Source: an uncultured Lachnospiraceae bacterium
GTDB lineage: Bacteria; Bacillota; Clostridia; Lachnospirales; Lachnospiraceae
Direction of reading: 5' to 3'
Length of the DNA: 64,000 nucleotides
NCBI GenBank assembly: GCA_910585905.1
Contig: CAJUID010000004.1
Location: 62,001 to 126,000, forward strand
The translations under genes were made by a program, and so were the position numbers. Positions 54,273-62,477 of this stretch are shown piece after piece. The notes below the pieces were generated by a model, which saw only the letters and a list, made by a program, of their open reading frames with translations, was not told where the DNA came from and ran no database searches. Numbering within the stretch: the first letter of the stretch is position 1; every line of letters starts with the position of its first letter.

Positions 54273-55520
54273 CTATGCTTTCCCGCAATCTCTTCCGGCA
54301 AGATAACCGGTCGCCCATGCCCACTGTAAGTTATAGCCCCCACAGATACCATCTACATCCAAAAGTTCCCCCGTCAGATAAAGACCAGGGCAGCAGAGCG
54401 ATTCCATTGTTTCCTGATTTACCTCGTCCACACAGACTCCCCCCGCAGTCACTTGCGCTTTCTCAAATCCACTGGCTTCTTTCACATCTAGGCGCAGTTT
54501 TTTTATATTTTCCGCCAATACTTTCAAACCTTCTGGCGCTACTTCTCTTGCCAAAATAGAGACTTTTATTCCACTTTGCTTTAACAGCACACCAGCTAAT
54601 TTATCTGGCAGCATCCCCTCCAGCAAATCTCCCATAGACTGGCCGCCGTCGCGCTCCTGCCTCCGCAAAAGCTCTGTCACAACCCATTCCTTATTATAAT
54701 CAGGCATACAATCTAGATACAGAACAATGCGTTTTCGTTCCTGTATTGCCCTTGCCGCGTAACGGCTTACCTGAAATACTGGGATTCCAGAAATCCCATA
54801 AGAAACCATCTGAATCTCTCCCCGGTCCTCAGCAAGAAGATTACACCTCTTGCCACTAACCTGGTAAAGCGACACCTTTCCCTGAACACGTACACCACTC
54901 CACGCCTTAAAATTCCCATCCAACACCAGAGAAGTCAACGCCGGTATAGGCGTTATCAAATGATGCCCAAACTTTGCCGCAAAACCATACCCATCCCCTG
55001 TGCTTCCATGCACCGGGCATGCCATTCCTCCAGTGGCAATCACAACCTTTGCAGCCAGATAACTGCCCTTATTTGTTGCCACAATAAATCCATTGGAACC
55101 ATTTTTACTCTGGCGCCGGATATCCGACGCCTCTTCCTCGGTATGTATCTCCGCCTTTAACCGCAAAAGCTCCCGCTCCATCGCGTGAAGGACAGACGAT
55201 GCCTGCCCAGAAGCCGGGTAAAAGTACCCGTCCCTCTCTTTCGGGAGAATCCCAATCTCAGAAAACCATTCCACACTATCTTCCCAATTAAATTTCTGGA
55301 TGACGCTCCACGGAAAATCTTTTTGGCCGCTATGATAGCACTCTAGTTTCTGCAATTTGTTTGTAAAATTACACTTTCCGTTTCCGGTCGCCAGAATCTT
55401 TTTGCCCAGCCTGTTCTTTTTTTCCAACAGCAGTACCCCCGCGCCGCCGCGCCTTGCCATAATTGCCGCCATCATCCCGGAGGCACCGCCGCCAATCACT
55501 AATACCCGCACACTTCTCAT
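54273..55520 (-). CDS. HI0933/BaiN-family flavoprotein
   Basis: 415 residues, FAD-binding: VLVIGGGASGMMAAIMARRG, LLEKKNRLGKKILATGNGKC, NFTN, VVIATGGMACPVHGSTGDGY, PALTSLV and the C-terminal LDVDGICGGYNLQWAWATGY. Belongs to the family annotated aminoacetone oxidase or NAD(P)/FAD-dependent oxidoreductase. Related BaiN is linked to bile-acid dehydroxylation, but family membership alone does not show that activity. Directly upstream of the second FAD protein. Confidence 0.9.
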   Translation of the reverse strand: MRSVRVLVIGGGASGMMAAIMARRGGAGVLLLEKKNRLGKKILATGNGKCNFTNKLQKLECYHSGQKDFPWSVIQKFNWEDSVEWFSEIGILPKERDGYFYPASGQASSVLHAMERELLRLKAEIHTEEEASDIRRQSKNGSNGFIVATNKGSYLAAKVVIATGGMACPVHGSTGDGYGFAAKFGHHLITPIPALTSLVLDGNFKAWSGVRVQGKVSLYQVSGKRCNLLAEDRGEIQMVSYGISGIPVFQVSRYAARAIQERKRIVLYLDCMPDYNKEWVVTELLRRQERDGGQSMGDLLEGMLPDKLAGVLLKQSGIKVSILAREVAPEGLKVLAENIKKLRLDVKEASGFEKAQVTAGGVCVDEVNQETMESLCCPGLYLTGELLDVDGICGGYNLQWAWATGYLAGRDCGKA

Positions 55521-55538
55521 GTGTTTCCTCTCTTTTTG

Positions 55539-56225
55539 TTAGGACGAATAATTTTCAAGAATACTATAAAGCGCTGCATCATCCTTTACTTCTAATCCCT
55601 GCTTTAACATTTTTCTGTCCTCTTTCGACAAATCCTTTGTTTCAATTCCGGTATATTCATATACCGTTTTCTTATCACCATAATATACTACAACTTCCCC
55701 GTCAACTGCAATAAGATAATAGCGGAATGCCACTTTAGTACTGTCAAATATTTTCTTGATCACAAGTCGCTCCCTTGAAAAAGCAACTACGCCGATGCTC
55801 TGCAAACCGTCAAGATATTCCTCAACCGGGAGCTTGTCCATATACTTATTGCAGTAATCATCCACTTCATCCCTTGTTAATCCCACCAACTCTTGAGGCA
55901 GGGTTTCATAGTCTGTCGAGGTATTTTCTGTATTGACATCATAACACTGTATCTGATACACCGTATCAACACTTAACTTATCCTCACTGGTACTTGCAAG
56001 GATACTCTCTCTCTGGTCTTCCACAATCCGCCCAACAATTTCAGCCGCCTTATCTTCTAACCCTGTCGTCACTTCCACATCTACCTGTTCTGACAAACGT
56101 CCCTCGTAATCTGTCTGCATCTGCTCCATCTTATTTACAACAAGCTGGTATCCAATATAGTCGCCAATCATAATAGCAATCACAATCCCAAGTGCAGTTA
56201 GTCCATATGATAATTTTCGGTTCAT
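55539..56225 (-). CDS. Membrane-anchored protein with BofC-like C-terminal region
   Basis: 228 residues. One N-terminal membrane helix (TALGIVIAIMIGDYIGYQLV, about 10-29), a coiled-coil stretch, then an extracytoplasmic region. Residues about 165-228 (YYLIAVDGEVVVYYGDKKTV, YEYTGIETKDLSKEDRKMLK, QGLEVKDDAALYSIL) resemble the C-terminal domain of BofC, a forespore regulator of the SpoIVB-SpoIVFB checkpoint. Homology is suggested, not proven; many Clostridia carry such BofC-like proteins of unknown role. First gene of the run with the FAD proteins. Confidence 0.65.
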   Translation of the reverse strand: MNRKLSYGLTALGIVIAIMIGDYIGYQLVVNKMEQMQTDYEGRLSEQVDVEVTTGLEDKAAEIVGRIVEDQRESILASTSEDKLSVDTVYQIQCYDVNTENTSTDYETLPQELVGLTRDEVDDYCNKYMDKLPVEEYLDGLQSIGVVAFSRERLVIKKIFDSTKVAFRYYLIAVDGEVVVYYGDKKTVYEYTGIETKDLSKEDRKMLKQGLEVKDDAALYSILENYSS

Positions 56226-56338
56226 AATCTCACCATGCCTTTCTAATGCAGTATAAATCTATACTCCTTTAGTATTGCACGGTTAAATGAATTTATTCTT
56301 ACATATATTGCTAATCCAGGCAATCCCACCTTAAATTC

Positions 56339-58024
56339 CTATTGCCATACACCCTCATTCAAAAATGTTTCTACCCTCTTTGTTGACTGTTCCACTAACT
56401 CATCCCTAAACCCGACCATAGCAAGCAGCCGAATTGCATTTCTGGAATCTGCCCTTCCTTCCTTTATGCGGTAATCAAATGTAATATCTTTTTCCTCAAT
56501 ATGTTCGGAAAAATGGTAATTAGAATACTGCTTTTCTAAAAGATAAGTCAATTCAATATCGTGTGTCGCAGCAAAACACATTGCATTTTCCCCGGACAAT
56601 GCCTCTAAAAGCTTAGAAGAAGCCGCCACACGCTCTACTGTGTTCGTCCCCCTTAAAATCTCATCAATAAAGCATAACACTGGAACACCCGTTTCCTCTG
56701 CCTTAGCAAAAATGCGCTTCAGCGATTTGATTTCTACAATAAAATAGCTCTCACTCGACATAATATCATCCCGAAGCGCCATTGAAGAATAAATCCGGTA
56801 AAAACAAGCCTCATAGGAATCTGCCGGAACAGTATGAATTGTCTGCGCAAACAGTGCACTGACAGCCACCGCCTTAATAAACGTAGATTTTCCCGAAGCA
56901 TTCGATCCCGTCAAAAGCATGCACCTGTCTGTTACAATATCATTTTTTACTGGATGGGATAACAGCGGGTGATACACCCCCTTAATCTCCATTTTCCTAA
57001 TATCTGTATGCCCATGCGCTTCATGAAGCACTGGAATACCATACTCCCCCAACATTGTGCGATAAGACGCAACCGCCAGCATACTATCCAAAAATCCAAT
57101 CAGCTCATAAATTTCCAAAAGCTCCTTTTGATACTTTCTGGCTTCCACCGCCATCGTACCAATTTTAATCAAATCCACATGAAAAAGAATCCTGATATAG
57201 TCAAAAATAGAATCAAATAGGCTGCCTGACATAGTATTACCCCCAGAAACCAGAAAATGGAATCTGCCAAACCTGCGGAATTTTACCGCCAACTCCTTTA
57301 ACCGGATAAAATATGCCTCACATTCTGGAAGGACAATCTCCCCAATCTGGTCACACTGACGCACTGTCCCCAGAATAAATTCATATAGCGCAATATCCTT
57401 TAATATTTTTGCCTTTTCCCGGTAATAAGTCCATGCATTGGCGCCCATAATAAAAAAAAGCAGGAAAAGCACTGCAGGAGAGGAAAAAAAAGCTACAACA
57501 ATCCCGACAAGCAGAACAAGAGCGGACAACACATGCGGCCATCTTTTCATAACATAAAGATTTTTTGCCCCGCACAAATGCCTGTATACAGAAATGCGGT
57601 CTGTCTTGCCAATATCATAGAGCGACAGCTCAAATTCCTCCCGAAGCTCCTCATGTTCCTGAATACTTCGGATGACCGCTTCCCTTTTTTCTAACTCCCC
57701 CATAGAATACTCCGGCGTGCGAAGCAGCTTATAAAGAAACTCCTCACCTGCTGAAGTTCTTGTATGGTTCATCTGCTGAAAAACCGTCTCCATATTTAAG
57801 TCGTTCCATGTAATATCATCTAAGGAATTTTCCGTTTTTTTCTGCCCATAATAATACTTTATATTGTCCATAACCACATCCGAGTATTCATCACGGGTAT
57901 ACAAGCCCCACTCCTGTTTCAGTACCTCTTTCAGCCGTAGGCGCTGGACTCTTCTATCCCGTCTTGCCGCATATACAAAAAGAATGCCAAGCACCAGAAT
58001 CCCTACAATAATCTTAACTAACAC
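56339..58024 (-). CDS. Membrane-anchored MutS-like ATPase
   Basis: 561 residues. An N-terminal helix (IIVGILVLGILFVYA) and one or two more near 165-205 (LSALVLLVGIVVAFF) anchor it. The C-terminal MutS domain V has Walker A LLTGSNASGKSTFIKAVAV, the MutS SSMALRDDIMSSESYF region, Walker B VLCFIDEILRGTNTVER and ATHDIELTYL. The mismatch-recognition and connector domains are absent. Such truncated, membrane-bound MutS relatives are known in Firmicutes and Bacteroidetes but are uncharacterised. Starts with GTG at 58024. Confidence 0.88.
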   Translation of the reverse strand: MLVKIIVGILVLGILFVYAARRDRRVQRLRLKEVLKQEWGLYTRDEYSDVVMDNIKYYYGQKKTENSLDDITWNDLNMETVFQQMNHTRTSAGEEFLYKLLRTPEYSMGELEKREAVIRSIQEHEELREEFELSLYDIGKTDRISVYRHLCGAKNLYVMKRWPHVLSALVLLVGIVVAFFSSPAVLFLLFFIMGANAWTYYREKAKILKDIALYEFILGTVRQCDQIGEIVLPECEAYFIRLKELAVKFRRFGRFHFLVSGGNTMSGSLFDSIFDYIRILFHVDLIKIGTMAVEARKYQKELLEIYELIGFLDSMLAVASYRTMLGEYGIPVLHEAHGHTDIRKMEIKGVYHPLLSHPVKNDIVTDRCMLLTGSNASGKSTFIKAVAVSALFAQTIHTVPADSYEACFYRIYSSMALRDDIMSSESYFIVEIKSLKRIFAKAEETGVPVLCFIDEILRGTNTVERVAASSKLLEALSGENAMCFAATHDIELTYLLEKQYSNYHFSEHIEEKDITFDYRIKEGRADSRNAIRLLAMVGFRDELVEQSTKRVETFLNEGVWQ

Positions 58025-58098
58025 AATTTCCCATCTCCCCTCAATTCAAATGTCTGCTGTGGAATATACTACAAAACAAAAAACTTTCCTTTCATTTC

Positions 58099-58125
58099 AA
58101 AAAGGGCAAAACTAGCGTTTTGCCC
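58099..58125 (-). terminator. Terminator of the NlpC/P60 gene
   Basis: GGGCAAAAC (58125-58117 read on the minus strand) pairs perfectly with GTTTTGCCC (58112-58104), a 4-base loop, followed by TTTTT. It lies 35 bp after the stop. Confidence 0.85.
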
Positions 58126-58159
58126 TGCAAAGTATTCACTATGTTCATGTTATGTTTTT

Positions 58160-59380
58160 TTACATCACCCGGCCAATTTTTAATGGCTGGCGGTAATATG
58201 CACTAGAAATCTTAATTCCGTCCCTTGCATTGCTGGCATGAATAATCTGTCCATTACCAATATACAATGCAACATGACTGACAGAGCCGCTTCCATAGAA
58301 GAACAGATCACCAATCTGTACCTCACTGCTGCTTACAGAACGGGTAGCCGCTGCCTGCGCGGAAGATGTACGTGGAATCGAATAACCAAAATGGCTATAA
58401 ATTCCCATGGTAAAACCAGAACAATCTGTACCATTTGTAAGACTTGTACCACCCCATACATAGCGGTTTCCTAAAAACTGCATCGCATAACTTACGATGG
58501 AACTATAAATTGACGACTGAGAAGAGGATGAATCGGAAGAAGACCTTTTCTTGCTCTCCTGCTTAATCGTAACAGCACGGTTCAATTTGTATTTCAAGGT
58601 AATAAAATCCTTGCTGACAAACATTTTTTCATTATCAATCGAAAGCATTACCCAGTTTTCAAGATCATCATACATCTCATCTTTATTGACATCCTGCGTT
58701 GCCCTCTTGCTGCAATGCTTTGAAATATAAGAAGAAACAAATTCCTTTGTAAGATGCTCCTTCTCCACAGTGTAATCCTCATCTTCAGATAACTGATCAT
58801 AAATCGGGGAATCTGTCGATGGAAGGAAACGCACATTTAATGTTTCTGTATTAACTACCGCTTTTAATGTAGCAACCTTAAGCGCTCTCTCCTCCGCCTC
58901 TTTGCCCTCAATTAAATATTCTGACTTTACATACCCCTTCACATTTCCAGACTCAATCTTAGACCAGCCCTTTTTTTGTGATATAATATTACAACCTGTG
59001 TTCCTTGTCATTTTTCCGATAATCTTATGCGACTCACCGGCACGTGCCCTGACATTCAGATACGTATCTACATTCGCAATCCCCAGCTTATCATACTTGA
59101 GATTCAGTTTAATGCGCTCTTCTTTCTCTTTCTGTTCTTTGTCAGAAGTATTGGAAGTCACAGTCGTCTTATCATCCTCAGAATCCTGATTCTGTGCCTT
59201 CAATTCCTCTTCCCTTGCATTTTGCAATACAGACTCACAATAACGGTCTAATGACAAAGTAATACCAGCTAACGGCTTTTCTTCTATTGCATGCGCAGCC
59301 TGTCCCGGAACGGAAAAACATCCAGATGCCATCACCAACACTGCACCAGCCGCCAGTATCTTTCTATTTGTTTTTTTCAT
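58160..59380 (-). CDS. Secreted SH3-domain NlpC/P60 peptidoglycan hydrolase
   Basis: 406 residues from ATG 59380 (AGAGG 6 bases upstream; the frame is open to 59410). Signal peptide KKTNRKILAAGAVLVMASGC with a possible lipobox-like Cys. Two bacterial SH3 domains follow (YLNVRARAGESHKIIGKMTR and LNVRFLPSTDSPIYDQLSED), then a Ser-rich linker (KRSSSDSSSSQSSIY). The C-terminal NlpC/P60 domain has Cys in NGTDCSGFTMGIY and His in SVSHVALYIGNGQIIHASN. It likely cleaves D-Glu-meso-DAP-type bonds in the cell wall. Confidence 0.93.
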   Translation of the reverse strand: MKKTNRKILAAGAVLVMASGCFSVPGQAAHAIEEKPLAGITLSLDRYCESVLQNAREEELKAQNQDSEDDKTTVTSNTSDKEQKEKEERIKLNLKYDKLGIANVDTYLNVRARAGESHKIIGKMTRNTGCNIISQKKGWSKIESGNVKGYVKSEYLIEGKEAEERALKVATLKAVVNTETLNVRFLPSTDSPIYDQLSEDEDYTVEKEHLTKEFVSSYISKHCSKRATQDVNKDEMYDDLENWVMLSIDNEKMFVSKDFITLKYKLNRAVTIKQESKKRSSSDSSSSQSSIYSSIVSYAMQFLGNRYVWGGTSLTNGTDCSGFTMGIYSHFGYSIPRTSSAQAAATRSVSSSEVQIGDLFFYGSGSVSHVALYIGNGQIIHASNARDGIKISSAYYRQPLKIGRVM

Positions 59381-59519
59381 TTTGAACCTCTTTCTTCGTA
59401 AGCCGGACACCCCAAAGCAGGCTACGAGATATTTACCCCCCTACAGAAACAGACTGACACGGTACGATTGCATCCAACCTGTTTCAAATTATTACAAAAT
59501 TGTTACATTTCATAATCAA

Positions 59520-59548
59520 ATTATAACAACCTAACGAATTTTTGTCAA
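59520..59548 (-). promoter_or_regulatory. Consensus promoter of the NlpC/P60 gene
   Basis: TTGACA (59548-59543), 17-bp spacer, TATAAT (59525-59520) on the minus strand: a perfect sigma-A promoter. The predicted start near 59513 gives a leader of about 130 bases. Confidence 0.88.
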
Positions 59549-59559
59549 TATCAAGATTT

Positions 59560-59589
59560 TGGGTTGGCTTTCCCCATTTTTAGGAAGAG
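59560..59589 (-). promoter_or_regulatory. Conserved motif upstream of the NlpC/P60 promoter
   Basis: On the minus strand CCTCTTCCTAAAAATGGGGA followed by AAGCCAA. Nearly the same sequence (CCTCTTCAAAAAATGGGGAA, AGTCAA) lies at 62257-62285 upstream of the next operon. Position just upstream of a -35 suggests an activator or operator site; identity unknown. Confidence 0.4.
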
Positions 59590-59642
59590 GTACTCTACAG
59601 TGAGGATTGAGAGAACATATCGTTTTTGTGCATACAGTATTT

Positions 59643-60470
59643 TCACTCTATGCAGTGAACTATGGTTCCCCTCTTTTCTAATTTGTGAATCACTTTGGGT
59701 GTCACCGGAACAAAGCATAAGCGGACGCTTTCACCATAGGCAAAATACGGGTACACGCCTATCCCCTCCCGATAAAAAAGATTGCTGGGAGGGTTTCCGC
59801 TATCAAATCCCTTTGCGTTAGGAAATATATTTTTATATGCCAAACGGTTCAACCTTTTATAGAGTTTAGTAATCTCTTTGTCCGATAAATCTGGATAAAA
59901 TACTTTCAAAGTGTAAAAGCAGAGTTCCTCATACTTCTGATACATCACCTTGGTATAACTATGGTCGTCAAAATTTACAGTTAGCTCTCTAATTGCTTTC
60001 TCATTTTGCAGCGTATAAATTGTAATTGTTGGCAGAGTCCACATCTTTTTATCCGCTGTATATTCGTAATGAACCCTTCCAGTATGCTTTCCAAAATCTT
60101 GAATATACGAATACCATTCTGAATATGGCAATATATAGTCAGCCCCTTTGTCACGGTGATAATATTTATTGTAATCTTCTATAAAATCCTCAATTGTAAT
60201 TGTAAATTTTAAATTCCCTTTTTTATCCTTTCTGGCCTCAATCTGACGCTTTTTTGTGTATTCCTTTTGCTCCTCTCCCCCATCCCTGTTAATTTTCCTA
60301 ATGTTTGTTGTCTCTGTAACTTTAGGTTTCTTAACCGGGGTAATCACCCTATCCCCATTTTTCGGAAAGAAAATAATACAAATCATAATGGCTGCTATCA
60401 CCATTCCAACAAAGGCCGCACATATTCCACAAAACCATCTTTTCATTTTTCTGCCATTCCCATATTTCAT
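59643..60470 (-). CDS. Membrane-anchored extracytoplasmic protein, leader copy 2
   Basis: 275 residues from ATG 60470. One N-terminal membrane helix (FCGICAAFVGMVIAAIMICI, about 13-32), a basic linker, then an unrecognised globular domain rich in Tyr (FIEDYNKYYHRDKGADYILP; VFYPDLSDKEITKLYKRLNR). GGAG lies 7 bases before the ATG inside the repeated leader. An upstream short frame in the leader ends with TGA overlapping this ATG (ATGA). The upstream gene has the same kind of leader. Function unknown; possibly a cell-surface sensor or lipid-facing protein. Confidence 0.7.
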   Translation of the reverse strand: MKYGNGRKMKRWFCGICAAFVGMVIAAIMICIIFFPKNGDRVITPVKKPKVTETTNIRKINRDGGEEQKEYTKKRQIEARKDKKGNLKFTITIEDFIEDYNKYYHRDKGADYILPYSEWYSYIQDFGKHTGRVHYEYTADKKMWTLPTITIYTLQNEKAIRELTVNFDDHSYTKVMYQKYEELCFYTLKVFYPDLSDKEITKLYKRLNRLAYKNIFPNAKGFDSGNPPSNLFYREGIGVYPYFAYGESVRLCFVPVTPKVIHKLEKRGTIVHCIE

Positions 60471-60476
60471 ATAAAT

Positions 60477-60596
60477 CTCCATTCCGCCTTTGGCGGCTCA
60501 AATAGTGATGAAAAATGCTGATTTTGCATTTTTCCTGTGTGAAATTTAATATATCTTAGGTAGCTTTTTTGCGCCTTAGATATATTTTTCACACTA
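60477..60596 (-). repeat. Structured 5' leader element, copy 2
   Basis: About 95% identical to 62087-62204. Read 5' to 3' on the minus strand: a long hairpin (GTGTGAAA..ATATATCTAAGG / CCTAAGATATAT..TTTCACAC), AGGA, a hairpin AAAAATGC-loop-GCATTTTT that contains the ATG of a 20-codon frame (MQNQHFSSLFEPPKAEWRFI), and CCGCC-AAA-GGCGG just before GGAG of the gene starting at 60470. The short frame ends in TGA overlapping that gene's ATG. Confidence 0.75.
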
Positions 60597-60923
60597 ACCT
60601 CTATCAGATCCAAATACATGTTTTATCGTCAAGTCAAATACCCCGCTGCAAGCAACGGGGCATGACTTAGCTTCTTTTTAGCAAGTTCGCCCCAGAGGGG
60701 CGGGGTATTTGACCCTCGCGGCAGTCGCCAAATGCGAGCAAGCTCGCGCTTGGCTCGTTGCTTCGCGGGAATAAACCTATTTTAAATTTACAGTTATCCC
60801 ATCAAAAGCATGTCTCTTTATACAACTATTAAATCTGTAATAGTTTTGTATCAAGCAGTCAAATAAAAAACAGCTCCACTATCCTGTTATTTACGGAATA
60901 ATAACTACTCTATATGAAAATAC
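60597..60923. other. Intergenic region with the second 145-bp element
   Basis: No gene. It contains copy B of the 145-bp palindromic element (60630-60774) and an AT-rich tail. A weak terminator for the gene ending at 60924 may be AACAG...CTGTT followed by TTTTTTATTT on the minus strand near 60891-60862. Confidence 0.5.
60630..60774 (-). repeat. 145-bp nested-palindrome element, copy B
   Basis: Exact reverse complement, by eye, of 35083-35227. Contains the same 14-bp inverted repeat (GTCAAATACCCCGC at 60633-60646 and its partner GCGGGGTATTTGAC at 60697-60710) and the same inner hairpins. Placed between the two leader-bearing genes. Confidence 0.85.
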
Positions 60924-62078
60924 TTAAAAACGTACAACTTCAACCACCTTCACCGGCTCAGCAGGTGTAAGGTCATTTACAGCAGAATACATATTAGAGT
61001 AAAATACATCCCGCCAGCTGACAGATGCATCATCTGTCAGATAGTATACAACTTCTGATTCACCCTCTTTTTTTACCTTGCTCTCTAACAAATACTTTGC
61101 CTGTGTTACCCCACCCTCAAGATCATGTATTCCATCTGAACCAACAAAATCTTGTAATATATAGTACCTTAATCCATCATAGCAAATATAACTATAATAT
61201 ATGGACCCTGCCTGATCTGGCTGGGCATTTTCCAAACTATTATAGTTTCCTATAATAATGGACGCAGATTGTCCTTTTTGAACTTTCTTGTAAAATGCAT
61301 CCCACACTTTACGATTAAAATCCCTTGAACCAGCGCTAGAAAGATATTTGCCCACATAAATATTTTCACATTCTGTAGCTTTTTTGTAAGAGTTCGGAAG
61401 CTCCATAAGCTCTTTTTTCATTTCTGCCTCTTCAAATGAAGAGGGCAAATTTTTGTCCAAAGGCATTTTCCCTTTTTCATAATAGGCAGAATGATCCATC
61501 AAAAACTGCAAATCAGACGCACTTGCACCAAAACTTTTAGCAACAGATAATTTCGCTGCATTACAAATTTTGCGGTCAATAAAACCTTGATCCTGCACCA
61601 TTGACCAGTCATATAAAAGTGTCTTCATCTCTGCGTACCCACCAGCCTGAATTTCTGGATACTTCCACTCTATCTGGCTGATACCTGGCATCAATGCCAA
61701 AATAATTGCAGAATAATCCCCCGTCAACCTCTGAAAACTATTAGGACGGTTTATATTAACATAATACTGTATCTTCAAGATACCTTTCTCCACAGCAAAA
61801 GTAAACGGTTCCCTATCCCCGTCAAGTCCCTGATACAAAAACACCTCATCAATCACTTGATACAATAGCTCCTCGATTCCCTGCTTATTAGAAATATCTA
61901 GTACCTTCAAGGCATATAGTTGCTCCGCCTGTCTTGTATGCCTGCCATCCCTGCGCATCAAAATTCGGTTTATGCCCTTTGACCAACCATCCGTTCCACA
62001 AAGAATTCCAGCAAAAAGCAGAAAAAATACCATTGTCAAAATAAGTCCCATTATACATTTCTTCAATAACATCTTCAT
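60924..62078 (-). CDS. Membrane-anchored extracytoplasmic protein, leader copy 1
   Basis: 384 residues from ATG 62078, which has GGAGG 6 bases upstream; this sits at the end of the repeated leader. The frame is open to 62138, but those 20 codons are the leader's own short frame. One N-terminal helix (CIMGLILTMVFFLLFAGILC, about 8-27), then a large extracytoplasmic region. The part VWDAFYKKVQKGQSASIIIG through YYSYICYDGLRYYILQDFVG resembles small secreted Firmicutes domains such as DUF4362 or DUF4825, an uncertain match. Function unknown. Confidence 0.7.
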   Translation of the reverse strand: MKMLLKKCIMGLILTMVFFLLFAGILCGTDGWSKGINRILMRRDGRHTRQAEQLYALKVLDISNKQGIEELLYQVIDEVFLYQGLDGDREPFTFAVEKGILKIQYYVNINRPNSFQRLTGDYSAIILALMPGISQIEWKYPEIQAGGYAEMKTLLYDWSMVQDQGFIDRKICNAAKLSVAKSFGASASDLQFLMDHSAYYEKGKMPLDKNLPSSFEEAEMKKELMELPNSYKKATECENIYVGKYLSSAGSRDFNRKVWDAFYKKVQKGQSASIIIGNYNSLENAQPDQAGSIYYSYICYDGLRYYILQDFVGSDGIHDLEGGVTQAKYLLESKVKKEGESEVVYYLTDDASVSWRDVFYSNMYSAVNDLTPAEPVKVVEVVRF

Positions 62079-62086
62079 TCTAATCC

Positions 62087-62204
62087 TCCATGCCGCCTTT
62101 GGCGGCTCAAATAGTGATGAAAAATGCTGATTTTGCATTTTTCCTGTGTGAAATTAATATATCTTAGGTAGCTTTTTTGCTGCCTTAGATATATTTTCAC
62201 ACTA
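62087..62204 (-). repeat. Structured 5' leader element, copy 1
   Basis: Same architecture as 60477-60596, with compensated small indels in the first hairpin. The short upstream frame (MQNQHFSSLFEPPKAAWR) is here in frame with and runs into the gene starting at 62078. The first stem is intact in both copies despite base differences (loop side GGCAGC in this copy, GGCGC in the other). Confidence 0.75.
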
Positions 62205-62256
62205 TTCTCCTTACGCAAAGTTGACTACTCCTAATATCGTATACACGTCACCAAAG

Positions 62257-62285
62257 TTTGACTTTCCCCATTTTTTGAAGAGGAA
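62257..62285 (-). promoter_or_regulatory. Second copy of the shared CCTCTTC-ATGGGGAAAG motif
   Basis: Minus strand: CCTCTTCAAAAAATGGGGAA, then AGTCAA. Matches the motif at 59560-59589 at about 24 of 27 positions. Lies about 55 bp upstream of leader copy 1. Possible common regulator of both transcription units. Confidence 0.4.
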
Positions 62286-62304
62286 GCCAAAGCCATCAAA
62301 GGAC

Positions 62305-62333
62305 TTGAAAGCCCTATTAAATTATATTATAAT
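62305..62333 (+). promoter_or_regulatory. Promoter of prfC
   Basis: TTGAAA (62305-62310), 17-bp spacer, TATAAT (62328-62333). A leader of about 140 bases with a 6-bp hairpin follows before the prfC ATG. Confidence 0.7.
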
Positions 62334-62477
62334 ATAAAATTGTTGTTTTACAAACATAATTTGGGTGATACGCTCACCCAGATTCATTGAAAACCGCTAA
62401 GGGACTGTAAAAACATGATTTTAAGTACATGAATAATTTATTAATCCAGTTCCTAATAAGCAGCATGGAGGTTACCT

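Larger units (their letters stand above)
62139..62477. other. Divergent intergenic region between the leader-bearing genes and prfC
   Basis: No gene. Leftward it holds leader copy 1 and the shared GGGGAAAG motif at 62257-62285; I could not settle the leftward promoter. Rightward it holds the prfC promoter (62305-62333) and a hairpin GGGTGA-TACGC-TCACCC (62363-62379) in the prfC leader. Confidence 0.55.

Noticed and set aside
54273..55520. Bile-acid-converting BaiN function for the flavoprotein
   Set aside because: The whole HI0933 family shares these motifs and no other bai genes are in the window.
60924..62138. Start of the upstream membrane protein at 62138
   Set aside because: The first 20 codons are the repeat leader's short frame, also found in the other copy where it is not fused; GGAGG and an ATG at 62078 right before the membrane helix fit better.
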